Shown here piece after piece: positions 39,674 through 47,229 of a stretch of DNA of 64,000 nt. The first letter of the stretch is position 1, and every line of letters begins with the position of its first letter. The DNA is from UBA8828 sp046315175 (GTDB lineage: Bacteria > Verrucomicrobiota > Verrucomicrobiia > Opitutales > UBA953). The notes beneath the pieces were generated by a model, which was given only the letters and a program-made list of their open reading frames with translations, had not been told where the DNA came from and did no database searches. The DNA lies in assembly GCA_046315175.1 (NCBI GenBank), contig JBKDBK010000002.1, positions 9,795 through 73,794 on the forward strand, read 5' to 3'. Both the position numbers and the translations under genes were made by a program.

Positions 39674-40534
39674 ATGGCCCTGATCAACCACCGCCCCATC
39701 ACCCCCGGCACCCGCTTCCTCGTCCGGAACCGGACCGAGGGCCTGCACAACGGCAGCCCCGTCAAGGAGCTCGTCGAGAGCGTGCACCGCGCCAAGGGCC
39801 GCAACTGCTACGGCCGCATCACCTCGCGCCGCCGCGGCGGAGGCCACAAGCGCCTCTTCCGCAAGGTCGACTTCCGCCGCGCCCGCCTCGACGCGCCCGC
39901 CAAGGTCGTCCGCCTGGAGTACGATCCCAACCGCACCGCCCACCTCGCCCTCCTCGCCTACGCCGACGGCGAGCAGACCTACATCCTCGCGCCCGACGGC
40001 CTCAAGGTCGGCGACACCGTGCTCAGCACCAACACCCCCCAGGAGACCCTCGTCCCCGGCCTGTCGCTGCCCCTTCGCCTCATCGCCCCCGCCACCTTCA
40101 TCCACGCCATCGAGATGCAGCCCGGCAAGGGCGCCCAGCTCGCCCGCGGCGCCGGCGCCTACGCCCAGCTCCTCGGTCTTGAGGGCGACCGCGCCATCCT
40201 GCGCATGCCTTCCGGCGAGCAGCGCTACCTCAACGCCGACTGCCGCGCCACCGTCGGCCTGGTCGGCAACGTCGACCACCACAACAACTCGCTCGGCAAG
40301 GCCGGCCGCAACCGCTGGAAGGGTCGCCGTCCCCGCGTCCGCGGCATGGTGATGAACCCCGTCGACCACCCCAACGGCGGCGGCCAGGGCAAGTCCAAGG
40401 GCGGCGGCGGTCGCCAGCACCCGCGCTCGCCGTGGGGCCAGCTCGCCAAGCACTTCCCGACCCGGACCAAGTCGAAGACCACCAACTCGCAGATCATCGT
40501 CCGCCGCAACGGCCGGAAGGTGAAGTCCGCCTGA
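39674..40534 (+). CDS. rplB: 50S ribosomal protein L2
   Basis: This 286-residue L2 has the RNA-binding domain (NCYGRITSRRRGGGHKRLFRKVDFRR in pieces) and the C-terminal loop near the peptidyl-transferase centre. That loop reads NPVDHPNGGGQG where most bacteria have DHPHGGGEG. The key first His is kept; the second His is Asn and the Glu is Gln. The end SQIIVRRNGRKVKSA is typical. Gene order and spacing are standard. Confidence 0.97.
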   Translation: MALINHRPITPGTRFLVRNRTEGLHNGSPVKELVESVHRAKGRNCYGRITSRRRGGGHKRLFRKVDFRRARLDAPAKVVRLEYDPNRTAHLALLAYADGEQTYILAPDGLKVGDTVLSTNTPQETLVPGLSLPLRLIAPATFIHAIEMQPGKGAQLARGAGAYAQLLGLEGDRAILRMPSGEQRYLNADCRATVGLVGNVDHHNNSLGKAGRNRWKGRRPRVRGMVMNPVDHPNGGGQGKSKGGGGRQHPRSPWGQLAKHFPTRTKSKTTNSQIIVRRNGRKVKSA

Positions 40535-40555
40535 CCTTAGAACCGCACCCGCACC

Positions 40556-40831
40556 ATGGCACGCTCCCGCAAGAAAGGCTTCTTCGTCGACCCTCCCCTG
40601 ATGGAGAAGGTCGAGGCCGCGCAGAAGGCCGGCAACCGCAAGCCGATCAAGACCTGGTCCCGCCGCTCCACCGTCACCCCGGTGTTCGTCGGCGTGAACC
40701 TCGAGGTCCACAACGGCAAGACCTTCGTCCCCGTCTACGTCACGGAGAACATGGTCGGGCACAAGCTCGGCGAGTTCGCCCCGACCCGCACCTTCAAGCA
40801 GCACACCCAGCCTTCCAAGAAGGTCGAGTGA
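40556..40831 (+). CDS. rpsS: 30S ribosomal protein S19
   Basis: This 91-residue S19 starts MARSRKKGFFVDPPLMEKV. It contains KTWSRRSTVTPVFVG, HNGKTFVPVYVTENMVGHKLGEFAPTRTF and a short Lys-rich end. S19 forms the head of the 30S subunit with S13. It is followed, unusually, by a secreted-protein gene after 7 bases instead of rplV. Confidence 0.98.
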   Translation: MARSRKKGFFVDPPLMEKVEAAQKAGNRKPIKTWSRRSTVTPVFVGVNLEVHNGKTFVPVYVTENMVGHKLGEFAPTRTFKQHTQPSKKVE

Positions 40832-40838
40832 TCCCCCG

Positions 40839-41171
40839 ATGAACCGCCTCGCCGCCAGCCTCTGTCTCCTCCTCGCCCCTCTCGGCGCGGCGGAGCCTGC
40901 GCTCGGCTCGGCGGTCGCCACCGGCGCGGTCGCCGTCGCCGCGGTCCTGCCCGGCGAGTCGGCCGACCTGGTCATCCTCGACGGCGGCCACGCCCAGGGG
41001 CTCCGGCCCGGCATGGTCTGCGGCGTCACCCGCGCCGGCCGCGCCGTCGCCCGTCTCGTCGTCGCCGAATCCCGCGAGACCCGCGCCGTCGCCCTCGTCC
41101 TCGACCTCGTCCCTGGCGAGGCGCTCCGCCCCGGCGACCGCGCCGAGGCGCGCGCCAACTCCCGAATCTAA
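40839..41171 (+). CDS. Small secreted protein inserted in the S10 gene cluster
   Basis: This 110-residue protein starts MNRLAASLCLLLAPLGAAE, a Sec signal peptide. The mature part of about 90 residues is beta-rich, with AVAAVLPGESADLVILDGG, AQGLRPGMVCGVTRAGRAVARLVV and GEALRPGDRAEA. The pattern of short strands ending in RPGD resembles C-terminal domains of FlgT-type flagellar proteins, but this is only a loose likeness. It uses the same C-rich leader style and codon bias as its neighbours and has 7- and 9-base gaps to rpsS and rplV, so it is co-transcribed with the ribosomal genes. No link to the ribosome is evident. Confidence 0.75.
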   Translation: MNRLAASLCLLLAPLGAAEPALGSAVATGAVAVAAVLPGESADLVILDGGHAQGLRPGMVCGVTRAGRAVARLVVAESRETRAVALVLDLVPGEALRPGDRAEARANSRI

Positions 41172-41180
41172 CCCACCCTC

Positions 41181-41513
41181 ATGAACGTCCAAGCCACCAC
41201 CCGCTACGCCCGGATGTCTCCCGGCAAGGTCCGGGATGTCGCCCGCCAGATCCAGGGCATGCCCGCCGAGGAGGCGCTGCAGCTCCTGCGCTTCATCCCG
41301 CGCAAGTCCGCCCGCATCATCTCCAAGACCCTCGCCAGCGCCATCGCCAACGCCGAGAACAACCACAACCTGAGCTCGGCCGGCCTCGTCGTGGTCTCGG
41401 CCACCGTCAACCAGGGCCCCGCCATCAAGCGCTTCCGCCCCGCCGCCCGCGGCTCCGCCCACCCCATCCTCCGCTCGATGAGCCACGTCAAGGTGGTCCT
41501 CGCCGCCAAGTAA
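41181..41513 (+). CDS. rplV: 50S ribosomal protein L22
   Basis: This 110-residue L22 has RYARMSPGKVRDVARQIQGM and EEALQLLRFIPRKSARII. It ends with the tunnel hairpin GPAIKRFRPAARGSAHPILRSMSHVKVVL, whose macrolide-contacting region looks normal. It lies 9 bases after the secreted-protein gene and 16 bases before rpsC. Confidence 0.97.
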   Translation: MNVQATTRYARMSPGKVRDVARQIQGMPAEEALQLLRFIPRKSARIISKTLASAIANAENNHNLSSAGLVVVSATVNQGPAIKRFRPAARGSAHPILRSMSHVKVVLAAK

Positions 41514-41529
41514 CCCCCTTCGCACTCTC

Positions 41530-42168
41530 ATGGGACAGAAAGTCAATCCGACCGGCTTCCGCCTCGCGGTCCGCCGCAACTGGGAATCCCGCTGGTTCGC
41601 CGACAAGCGCACCTTCCCGGGCCTCCTCCGCGAGGACTACCGCATCCGCGAGTTCCTCAAGGACCGCCTCCGCCAGGCCGCCGTGCCCCGCATCTTCATC
41701 GAGCGCGCCGGCTCCAAGGTCCGCGTCCGCATCTGGACCGCCCGCCCCGGCATGGTCATCGGCCGCAAGGGCGACGACCTGAAGAACCTCCGCGTCGAGA
41801 TCGCCCAGGTCGCCGGCCGCAAGGAGGGCGACATCGCCCTCGAGGTCAACGAGGTGCGCCGTCCCGACCTCGTCGCCCAGCTCGTGGCCGAGAACATCGC
41901 CCTCCAGCTTGAGCGCCGCATCTCCTTCCGCCGCGCCATGAAGAAGGCCGTCCAGACCACCATGTCGATGGGCGCCGACGGCATCCGCCTCCGCCTCGGC
42001 GGCCGCCTCGGCGGCGCCGAGATCGCCCGCGTCGAGTCCGCCCGCGTCGGCCGCGTCCCCCTCCACACCCTCCGCGAGAACATCGACTACGGTTTCGCCG
42101 AGGCCCGCACCCTCTACGGCAAGCTCGGCATCAAGTGCTGGATCTGCACCAAGGAGTCCGAGTTCTGA
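41530..42168 (+). CDS. rpsC: 30S ribosomal protein S3
   Basis: This 212-residue S3 starts MGQKVNPTGFRLAVRRNWES. The type II KH domain has RPGMVIGRKGDDLKNLR (GRKG loop). The C-terminal domain has GADGIRLRLGGRLGGAEIAR and ends YGKLGIKCWI plus a short acidic tail. It lines the mRNA entry tunnel with S4 and S5. Confidence 0.98.
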   Translation: MGQKVNPTGFRLAVRRNWESRWFADKRTFPGLLREDYRIREFLKDRLRQAAVPRIFIERAGSKVRVRIWTARPGMVIGRKGDDLKNLRVEIAQVAGRKEGDIALEVNEVRRPDLVAQLVAENIALQLERRISFRRAMKKAVQTTMSMGADGIRLRLGGRLGGAEIARVESARVGRVPLHTLRENIDYGFAEARTLYGKLGIKCWICTKESEF

Positions 42169-42192
42169 TCCCCGCCCCACCTCGCAGCCCCC

Positions 42193-42621
42193 ATGGCCAA
42201 TCTCCAACCCTCCCGCACCGCCTGGCGCAAAGCCAAGAAGGGCCGCATCCGCGGCAACGCCACCGCGTGCAACACCCTCGCCTTCGGCGACTTCGGCATC
42301 CAGTCCCTTGACCGGGCCCGCATCCGCGCCAACCAGATCGAGGCCGCCCGCATCGCCATCTCCCGCGCCCTCAAGCGCAAGGGCAAGATGTGGATGCGCA
42401 TCTTCCCCCACACCCCCGTCACCCGCAAGCCCGCCGAGGTTCGCATGGGTTCCGGCAAGGGCGGGGTGGAGTACTACGTCGCCGTCGTCAAGCCCGGCAC
42501 CATGCTCTTCGAGGTCGGCGGCGTCCCCGTCGCCGCGGCCCGCGAGGCCATGCGCCTGGCCGACACCAAGCTCCAGGTCCGCTGCCGCTTCGTGGCCCGC
42601 GAGGAGCTCGAAAAGTATTGA
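42193..42621 (+). CDS. rplP: 50S ribosomal protein L16
   Basis: This 142-residue L16 has KGRIRGNATACNTLAFGDFGIQ, RKGKMWMRIFPHTPVTRKPAEVRMGSGKG (in pieces) and KPGTMLFEVGGVPVAAAREAMRLADTKL. It organises the A-site and peptidyl-transferase region. Family length is 135-145. The leader is C-rich and rpmC follows after 38 bases. Confidence 0.97.
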   Translation: MANLQPSRTAWRKAKKGRIRGNATACNTLAFGDFGIQSLDRARIRANQIEAARIAISRALKRKGKMWMRIFPHTPVTRKPAEVRMGSGKGGVEYYVAVVKPGTMLFEVGGVPVAAAREAMRLADTKLQVRCRFVAREELEKY

Positions 42622-42659
42622 TAACGACCCCCTTCGAGACCCTTATCCAACCCTTTTCC

Positions 42660-42875
42660 ATGCCGAAGTTCACCCCTGGCAAGACCTCCCCCGCGGCCGC
42701 CCTGCGCCCGCTCGCCCCGGCCGAGCTCGAGAAGCGCGTCCGCGAGGCCGGCGACGAGCTGCTCCAGCTCCGCCTGCGCAAGGCCACCGGCGGGATCGAG
42801 AACCCGGCCCGCCTCCGCGCCCTCCGCCGCGAGGTCGCCCGCTGCCGCACCCTCCTCCGCCAGAGGCAGGCCTGA
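42660..42875 (+). CDS. rpmC: 50S ribosomal protein L29
   Basis: This 71-residue helical protein has PAELEKRVREAGDELLQLRLRKATGGIENPARLRALRREVARCRTLL; the pattern LLQLRLRKATGGIENPARLR is the L29 signature. The N-terminal 18 residues are slightly longer than usual. The ATG at 42660 and the position between rplP and rpsQ support the call. Confidence 0.94.
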   Translation: MPKFTPGKTSPAAALRPLAPAELEKRVREAGDELLQLRLRKATGGIENPARLRALRREVARCRTLLRQRQA

Positions 42876-42886
42876 GAACCCTTCCG

Positions 42887-43171
42887 ATGTCCGAAGCCAA
42901 CCGCACCCACCGCAAGACGCTCACCGGCGTCGTCGTCTCCCGCTCGGGCGACAAGACCATCAAGGTCGCGTACCTCTACAAGACCCCCCACCCGCTCTAC
43001 GGCAAGGAGGTCAAGCGCCGCACCATGCTGCACGCCCACGACGAGGCCAACGCCTGCAAGCCCGGCGACTCCGTGGAGATCACCCAGACCCGCCCCCTCT
43101 CCAAGCTGAAGCGCTGGCGCGTCATCCGCGTCGTCGAGTCCGCCAAGGTCGCCCTCGGCCAGGCCGAGTGA
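42887..43171 (+). CDS. rpsQ: 30S ribosomal protein S17
   Basis: This 94-residue S17 of the OB fold has RKTLTGVVVSRSGDKTIKVAY, HPLYGKEVKRRTMLHAHDE and CKPGDSVEITQTRPLSKLKRWRV. All are standard. The ATG at 42887 lies 11 bases after the rpmC stop. Confidence 0.97.
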   Translation: MSEANRTHRKTLTGVVVSRSGDKTIKVAYLYKTPHPLYGKEVKRRTMLHAHDEANACKPGDSVEITQTRPLSKLKRWRVIRVVESAKVALGQAE

Positions 43172-43203
43172 CCCCCGCCACCCCCTGACCGGCACCCACC
43201 GCC

Positions 43204-43569
43204 ATGATCCAGCTCCTCACCCGCCTCGACGTCGCCGACAACACCGGCGCCAAGACCGTGGCCATGATCCGCCGCATCGGCCAGCTGACCGACACCGCCG
43301 GCATCGGCGACGTCATCGTCTGCTCCATCAAGGACTCGACTCCCGACGCCACCGCCAAGAAGGGCACCGTCTCCCGCGCCGTCATCGTCCGGACCAAGGC
43401 CCCCATCCGCCGCGCGGACGGGAGCTACCTCCGCTTCGACAGCAACGCGGTCGTCCTCCTCGACGCCAACGGCAATCCCCGCGGCACCCGCATCTTCGGG
43501 CCCGTCGCCCGCGAGCTCCGCGGCAAGAACTTCATGAAGATCATCTCCCTCGCCCCCGAGGTTCTCTGA
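43204..43569 (+). CDS. rplN: 50S ribosomal protein L14
   Basis: This 121-residue L14 starts MIQLLTRLDVADNTGAKTV. It contains GDVIVCSIKDSTPDATAKKGTV, KAPIRRADGSYLRFDSNAVVLLD and GTRIFGPVARELRGKNFMKIISLAPEVL in order. It makes an inter-subunit bridge. Length and order are normal. Confidence 0.98.
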   Translation: MIQLLTRLDVADNTGAKTVAMIRRIGQLTDTAGIGDVIVCSIKDSTPDATAKKGTVSRAVIVRTKAPIRRADGSYLRFDSNAVVLLDANGNPRGTRIFGPVARELRGKNFMKIISLAPEVL

Positions 43570-43574
43570 ACGCC

Positions 43575-43844
43575 ATGCCCAAGACCGACATCAAGATCAG
43601 CGACGACGTCGTCGTCATCTCCGGCGCCCACAAGGGCAAGCGCGCCAAGGTCGTCGCCTACGACCGCGGCGCCGAGCGCGTCACGCTCGAGGGCGTCAAC
43701 CTCGTCAAGCGCCACCTCAAGCGCGCCGAGGACGGCTCCGGCGGCATCACCGAGAAGGCCGCCCCCCTGGCCCGCTCCAACGTCATGCTCGCCTCCCTCT
43801 GGGACGCCCGCCGCGCCAAGCGCCCGGCCGCCAAGACCCGCTGA
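43575..43844 (+). CDS. rplX: 50S ribosomal protein L24
   Basis: This 89-residue L24 has the KOW motif VVVISGAHKGKRAKVVAYD and GVNLVKRHLKRAEDGSGGI. The end is basic. It is a little shorter than the E. coli protein (104). It is an assembly initiator of the 50S subunit. It starts 5 bases after rplN. Confidence 0.96.
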   Translation: MPKTDIKISDDVVVISGAHKGKRAKVVAYDRGAERVTLEGVNLVKRHLKRAEDGSGGITEKAAPLARSNVMLASLWDARRAKRPAAKTR

Positions 43845-43861
43845 CCCCCACCCTCACCCCC

Positions 43862-44452
43862 ATGGCCAAGGCCCAAGCCCCCTACCTCAAGCAGCGCTAC
43901 CTCGAGAAGGTCGTGCCCGAGCTGCGCAAGTCGCGCGGCTACGCCAATCCCCACCAGGTCCCCACCCTGGTCAAGATTGTCCTCAACTCCGCCTTCGACG
44001 CCGAGGCCGACAAGTCCCAGACCGCCGAGGTGGTCAAGGAGATCACCAAGCTCGCCGGCCAGAAGCCCGTCGTGACCAAGGCCCGCAAGAGCGTGTCCAA
44101 CTTCAAGGTCCGCGAGGGCATGCCCCTCGGCTGCACCGTCACCCTGCGCGGCGCCCGCATGTGGGACTTCCTCGCCCGCCTCACCCTCATCGCCCTCCCG
44201 ATGATCCGCGACTTCCGCGGCGTCTCCAACCGCCTCGACGGCCAGGGCAACTACTCGCTCGGCATCACCGACCACACCATCTTCCCCGAGACCCAGGCCG
44301 ACGGCTCCCAGCGCGCCAACATCGGCCTCGACATCTCCATCGTCACCACCGCCTCGTCCGACGACGAGGCCCGCGAGCTCCTGCGCCTCCTCGGCATGCC
44401 CTTCCGCGCCGTCGCGGCCAAGGCCGCCGAGTCCGCCCCCGCCCAAGCCTGA
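43862..44452 (+). CDS. rplE: 50S ribosomal protein L5
   Basis: This 196-residue L5 has YLKQRYLEKVVPELRKSRGYANPHQVP, GQKPVVTKARKSVSNFKVREGMPLGC (in pieces), RDFRGVSNRLDGQGNYSLGITDHTIF and a C-terminal Ala-rich tail. It binds 5S rRNA. It is about 15 residues longer than E. coli L5, mostly at the C-terminus. Confidence 0.97.
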   Translation: MAKAQAPYLKQRYLEKVVPELRKSRGYANPHQVPTLVKIVLNSAFDAEADKSQTAEVVKEITKLAGQKPVVTKARKSVSNFKVREGMPLGCTVTLRGARMWDFLARLTLIALPMIRDFRGVSNRLDGQGNYSLGITDHTIFPETQADGSQRANIGLDISIVTTASSDDEARELLRLLGMPFRAVAAKAAESAPAQA

Positions 44453-44460
44453 CCTTACCC

Positions 44461-44766
44461 ATGGCCAAGCAGTCCGTCATCCAACGCCAGCTCAAGCGCG
44501 AGCGCCTCGTCGCCAAGCACGCCGCCAAGCGCGCCGAGCTCAAGAAGGTCCTCGCCGACCCCAAGGTCACCGAGGAGGCCTTCTACGCCGCCCAGAGCAA
44601 GCTCACCAAGCTCCCCCGCAACGGCTCCAAGGTCCGCCTCAAGAACCGCTGCGGCATCTCCGGCCGCCCCCGCGCCTACCTGCGCAAGTTCGGCCTCTCC
44701 CGCCTCACCTTCCGCGAGCTCGCGCTCGCCGGCCAGATCCCCGGCGTGACCAAGGCCTCCTGGTAA
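44461..44766 (+). CDS. rpsN: 30S ribosomal protein S14 (long, zinc-independent type)
   Basis: This 101-residue S14 has MAKQSVIQRQLKRERLVAKH and RNGSKVRLKNRCGISGRPRAYLRKFGLSR with the typical end IPGVTKASW. It lacks the CxxC-CxxC zinc knuckle of the short form, so it is the zinc-free type. It starts 8 bases after rplE. Confidence 0.97.
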   Translation: MAKQSVIQRQLKRERLVAKHAAKRAELKKVLADPKVTEEAFYAAQSKLTKLPRNGSKVRLKNRCGISGRPRAYLRKFGLSRLTFRELALAGQIPGVTKASW

Positions 44767-44774
44767 CCCTCCCC

Positions 44775-45173
44775 ATGTCCGCATCCTCCGACACCCTCGG
44801 CGACTTCCTGACCGCCATCCGCAACGGCTCCAAGGCCCAGCGCGCCGCCGTCACCGTCCAGTGGTCCCGCCTCCGCGAGGAGGTCGCCCGCACCCTCGCC
44901 CAGTCCGGCTACATCGCCGGCTACCGCAAGGCCGAGCGCGACAAGCTCCCCGTCCTCGAGGTCAGCCTCAAGTACGTCTCCGGCGCCCCCGCCATCACCG
45001 GCATCGAGCGCCTCTCCTCCCCCGGCCGCCGCCGCTACGCCGGCGTGGCCGACGTCCCCAAGGTCATCGGGGGCATGGGCGTCACCATCGTCACCACCTC
45101 CCGCGGCATCCTGACCGACGCCGAGTGCCGCCGCCAGAAGGTCTCCGGCGAGCTCCTCGCCAAGGTCTGGTAA
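44775..45173 (+). CDS. rpsH: 30S ribosomal protein S8
   Basis: This 132-residue S8 has DTLGDFLTAIRNGSKAQRAAV, LAQSGYIAGYRKAERDKLP, and a C-terminal RNA-binding part with GMGVTIVTTSRGILTDAECRRQKVSGELLAKVW. In E. coli S8 represses its operon; no leader element was identified here. The ATG lies 8 bases after rpsN. Confidence 0.97.
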   Translation: MSASSDTLGDFLTAIRNGSKAQRAAVTVQWSRLREEVARTLAQSGYIAGYRKAERDKLPVLEVSLKYVSGAPAITGIERLSSPGRRRYAGVADVPKVIGGMGVTIVTTSRGILTDAECRRQKVSGELLAKVW

Positions 45174-45198
45174 CCGCCCCCAAACGCCCACCCACGCC

Positions 45199-45732
45199 AT
45201 GAGCCGAATCGGCAAACAACCCATCACCGTCCCCGCCGGGGTCAAGGTCGCCATCAACGGCGACCACGTCAGCGTCGAGGGCCCCAAGGGCAAGCTCGCC
45301 CGCTCCTTCCGCGGCGTCGGGTTCGCCCTCGAGGGCAACCAGGTCCGCGTCGTCCGCCAGGGCGAAGACCGGCTCTCCGGCGCCCTCCACGGCACCGCCC
45401 GCGCCATCGTCCGCAACATGGTCGAAGGCTGCGCCACCGGGTACAAGAAGAACCTCGAGATCGAGGGCGTCGGCTTCAAGGCCCTCCTCAAGGGAGACAC
45501 CCTCGACCTCGTCCTCGGTTACTCCCACCCCATCCTCTACAAGCTGCCCGCCGGCGTGAAGGTCACCGTCACCGAGAACGTGAAGATCGAGGTCACCGGC
45601 CCCGACCGCCACCTCGTCGGCCAGGTCGCCGCCGACATCTACAGCTACTACCCTGTCGAGCCCTACAAGGGCAAGGGCGTCCGCATCGTTGGCCAGTTCA
45701 TCCGCCGCAAGGAAGGCAAGAAGACGGCCTAA
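45199..45732 (+). CDS. rplF: 50S ribosomal protein L6
   Basis: This 177-residue L6 starts MSRIGKQPITVPAGVKVAIN. Two related alpha/beta domains follow, with NMVEGCATGYKKNLEIEGVGFKA in the first link and the signature PYKGKGVRIVGQFIRRKEGKKTA at the end. Length is exactly that of the family. Confidence 0.98.
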   Translation: MSRIGKQPITVPAGVKVAINGDHVSVEGPKGKLARSFRGVGFALEGNQVRVVRQGEDRLSGALHGTARAIVRNMVEGCATGYKKNLEIEGVGFKALLKGDTLDLVLGYSHPILYKLPAGVKVTVTENVKIEVTGPDRHLVGQVAADIYSYYPVEPYKGKGVRIVGQFIRRKEGKKTA

Positions 45733-45743
45733 GCCACGTTCCC

Positions 45744-46121
45744 ATGAGCAAGCCCGCCACCAAGGTTTCCCGCAAGCACGCCCTCGCCGCCAAGCGCCGG
45801 CTGCGCCTTCGCAAGCGCATCCGCGGCACCGCCGAGCGCCCCCGCCTCGCGATCAAGTTCACCCACCTGCACATCCACGCCCAGGCCGTGGACGACGACA
45901 AGGGCGCCACCCTCGCCGCCGCCAGCACCACCGAGAAGGAGTTCCGCGCCGCCAAGCTCCGGCCCAACGCCGCCGGCGCCACCGCCTTCGGCAAGGCCTT
46001 CGGCGAGCGCGCCCGCAAGAAGGGCATCACCGCCGTCGTCCTCGACCGCGGCTCCCGCGCCTACCACGGCACCGTCAAGGCGTTCTCCGACGCCGCCCGC
46101 CAGGCCGGCCTCGCCTTCTGA
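45744..46121 (+). CDS. rplR: 50S ribosomal protein L18
   Basis: This 125-residue L18 has a basic N-terminus (RRLRLRKRIRGTAERPRLAI), then FTHLHIHAQAVDDDKGATLAAAST and VLDRGSRAYHGTVKAFSDAARQAGLAF. It binds 5S rRNA with L5. Eleven bases separate it from rplF. Confidence 0.97.
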   Translation: MSKPATKVSRKHALAAKRRLRLRKRIRGTAERPRLAIKFTHLHIHAQAVDDDKGATLAAASTTEKEFRAAKLRPNAAGATAFGKAFGERARKKGITAVVLDRGSRAYHGTVKAFSDAARQAGLAF

Positions 46122-46138
46122 AGCCCTCCGCACCTCTC

Positions 46139-46750
46139 ATGAGCGAAAACCCTCCCGAAGCCGCCCCCGCCGCCGCCCCCGCCGCGGGTGCTGACGCCGC
46201 CCGCGGTCCCCGCGGCGACGGCCGCGGCCGTCCCGGTCCCGGCGGCCAGCGCCGCGGTCCCCGCCCCCCCCGCCGCGACGACCGCCCCGCCTCCCCCTAC
46301 AACGAGAAGGTTGTCCACATCAACCGCTGCAGCAAGGCCACCAAGGGCGGACGCCGCTTCAACTTCGCGGCGCTCGTCGTCGCCGGCGACGGCAAGGGCC
46401 GCGTCGGCGTCGGCTACGGCAAGGCCAAGGAGGTCCCCGACGCCATCCGCAAGGGCACCGACCGCGCCCACCGCGCGCTCAAGCCCGTCAACACCCGCGG
46501 AAACACCATTCCCCATGAGGTCATCGGCCGCTGCGACGGCGGCGTCGTCCTCCTCCGCCCGGCCGCGCCCGGCACCGGGCTGATCGCCGGCGGCGGCGTC
46601 CGCGCCGTCCTCGAGGTCGTCGGCCTCCGCGACGTCCTCTCCAAGTCCCTCGGCTCCCAGAATCCCGCCGCGGTCGTCAAGGCGACCCTCGACGGCCTGG
46701 CCAAGCTCCGCACCCTTGAGAACATCCGCGCCATCCGCGCGGTCCAATGA
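46139..46750 (+). CDS. rpsE: 30S ribosomal protein S5 with low-complexity N-terminal extension
   Basis: This 203-residue S5 begins with an extra N-terminal stretch of about 50 residues, rich in Ala, Pro, Gly and Arg (for example RRGPRPPRRDDRPA). The conserved body follows: VHINRCSKATKGGRRFNFAALV, GDGKGRVGVGYGKAKEVPDAI and GTGLIAGGGVRAVLEVVG. S5 influences decoding accuracy and mRNA helicase activity. The ATG at 46139 is set by the 18-base spacer after rplR; no later ATG precedes the conserved part. rplO follows after 4 bases with no rpmD. Confidence 0.95.
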   Translation: MSENPPEAAPAAAPAAGADAARGPRGDGRGRPGPGGQRRGPRPPRRDDRPASPYNEKVVHINRCSKATKGGRRFNFAALVVAGDGKGRVGVGYGKAKEVPDAIRKGTDRAHRALKPVNTRGNTIPHEVIGRCDGGVVLLRPAAPGTGLIAGGGVRAVLEVVGLRDVLSKSLGSQNPAAVVKATLDGLAKLRTLENIRAIRAVQ

Positions 46751-46754
46751 CACC

Positions 46755-47213
46755 ATGAAGCTCCACGCTCTCCCCCACATCAAGGGCGCCACCCACCGCC
46801 ACAAGCGCCTCGGCTGCGGCCGCGGATCCGGCCACGGCAAGACCAGCGGACGCGGCCACAAGGGCATGAAGGCCCGCTCCGGCGGCGGCCACCGCCCCGG
46901 CTTCGAGGGCGGCCAGATGCCCCTCTACCGTCGCCTGCCTCACCGCGGCTTCCGCAACATCAACCGCGTCGACTATGCCGTGGTCAACGTCGCCGACCTC
47001 GAGGCCGCCGAAGGCGCCAAGCTCGGTCCCGCCGAGCTCGCCGCCCAGTCCCTTGTGCGCTCCGCCGACGGCCTGCTCAAGGTCCTCGGCAACGGCGAGA
47101 TCACCCGCGCCGTCACCGTGACCGCCCACGCGGTCTCGGCCTCGGCCAAGGCCAAGATCGAGAAGGCCGGCGGCAAGGTCGTCCTCCTCGGCGGCGAGGC
47201 CAAGCCGGAGTGA
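46755..47213 (+). CDS. rplO: 50S ribosomal protein L15
   Basis: This 152-residue L15 has the Gly-rich N-terminal arm with RLGCGRGSGHGKTSGRGHKG and GGHRPGFEGGQMPLYRRLPHRGF. The C-terminal globular part has AVTVTAHAVSASAKAKIEKAGG. The ATG at 46755 lies 4 bases after rpsE. In most bacteria rpmD (L30) stands between these genes; it is absent here. Confidence 0.97.
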   Translation: MKLHALPHIKGATHRHKRLGCGRGSGHGKTSGRGHKGMKARSGGGHRPGFEGGQMPLYRRLPHRGFRNINRVDYAVVNVADLEAAEGAKLGPAELAAQSLVRSADGLLKVLGNGEITRAVTVTAHAVSASAKAKIEKAGGKVVLLGGEAKPE

Positions 47214-47229
47214 ACCCGACCGGGCCCTG

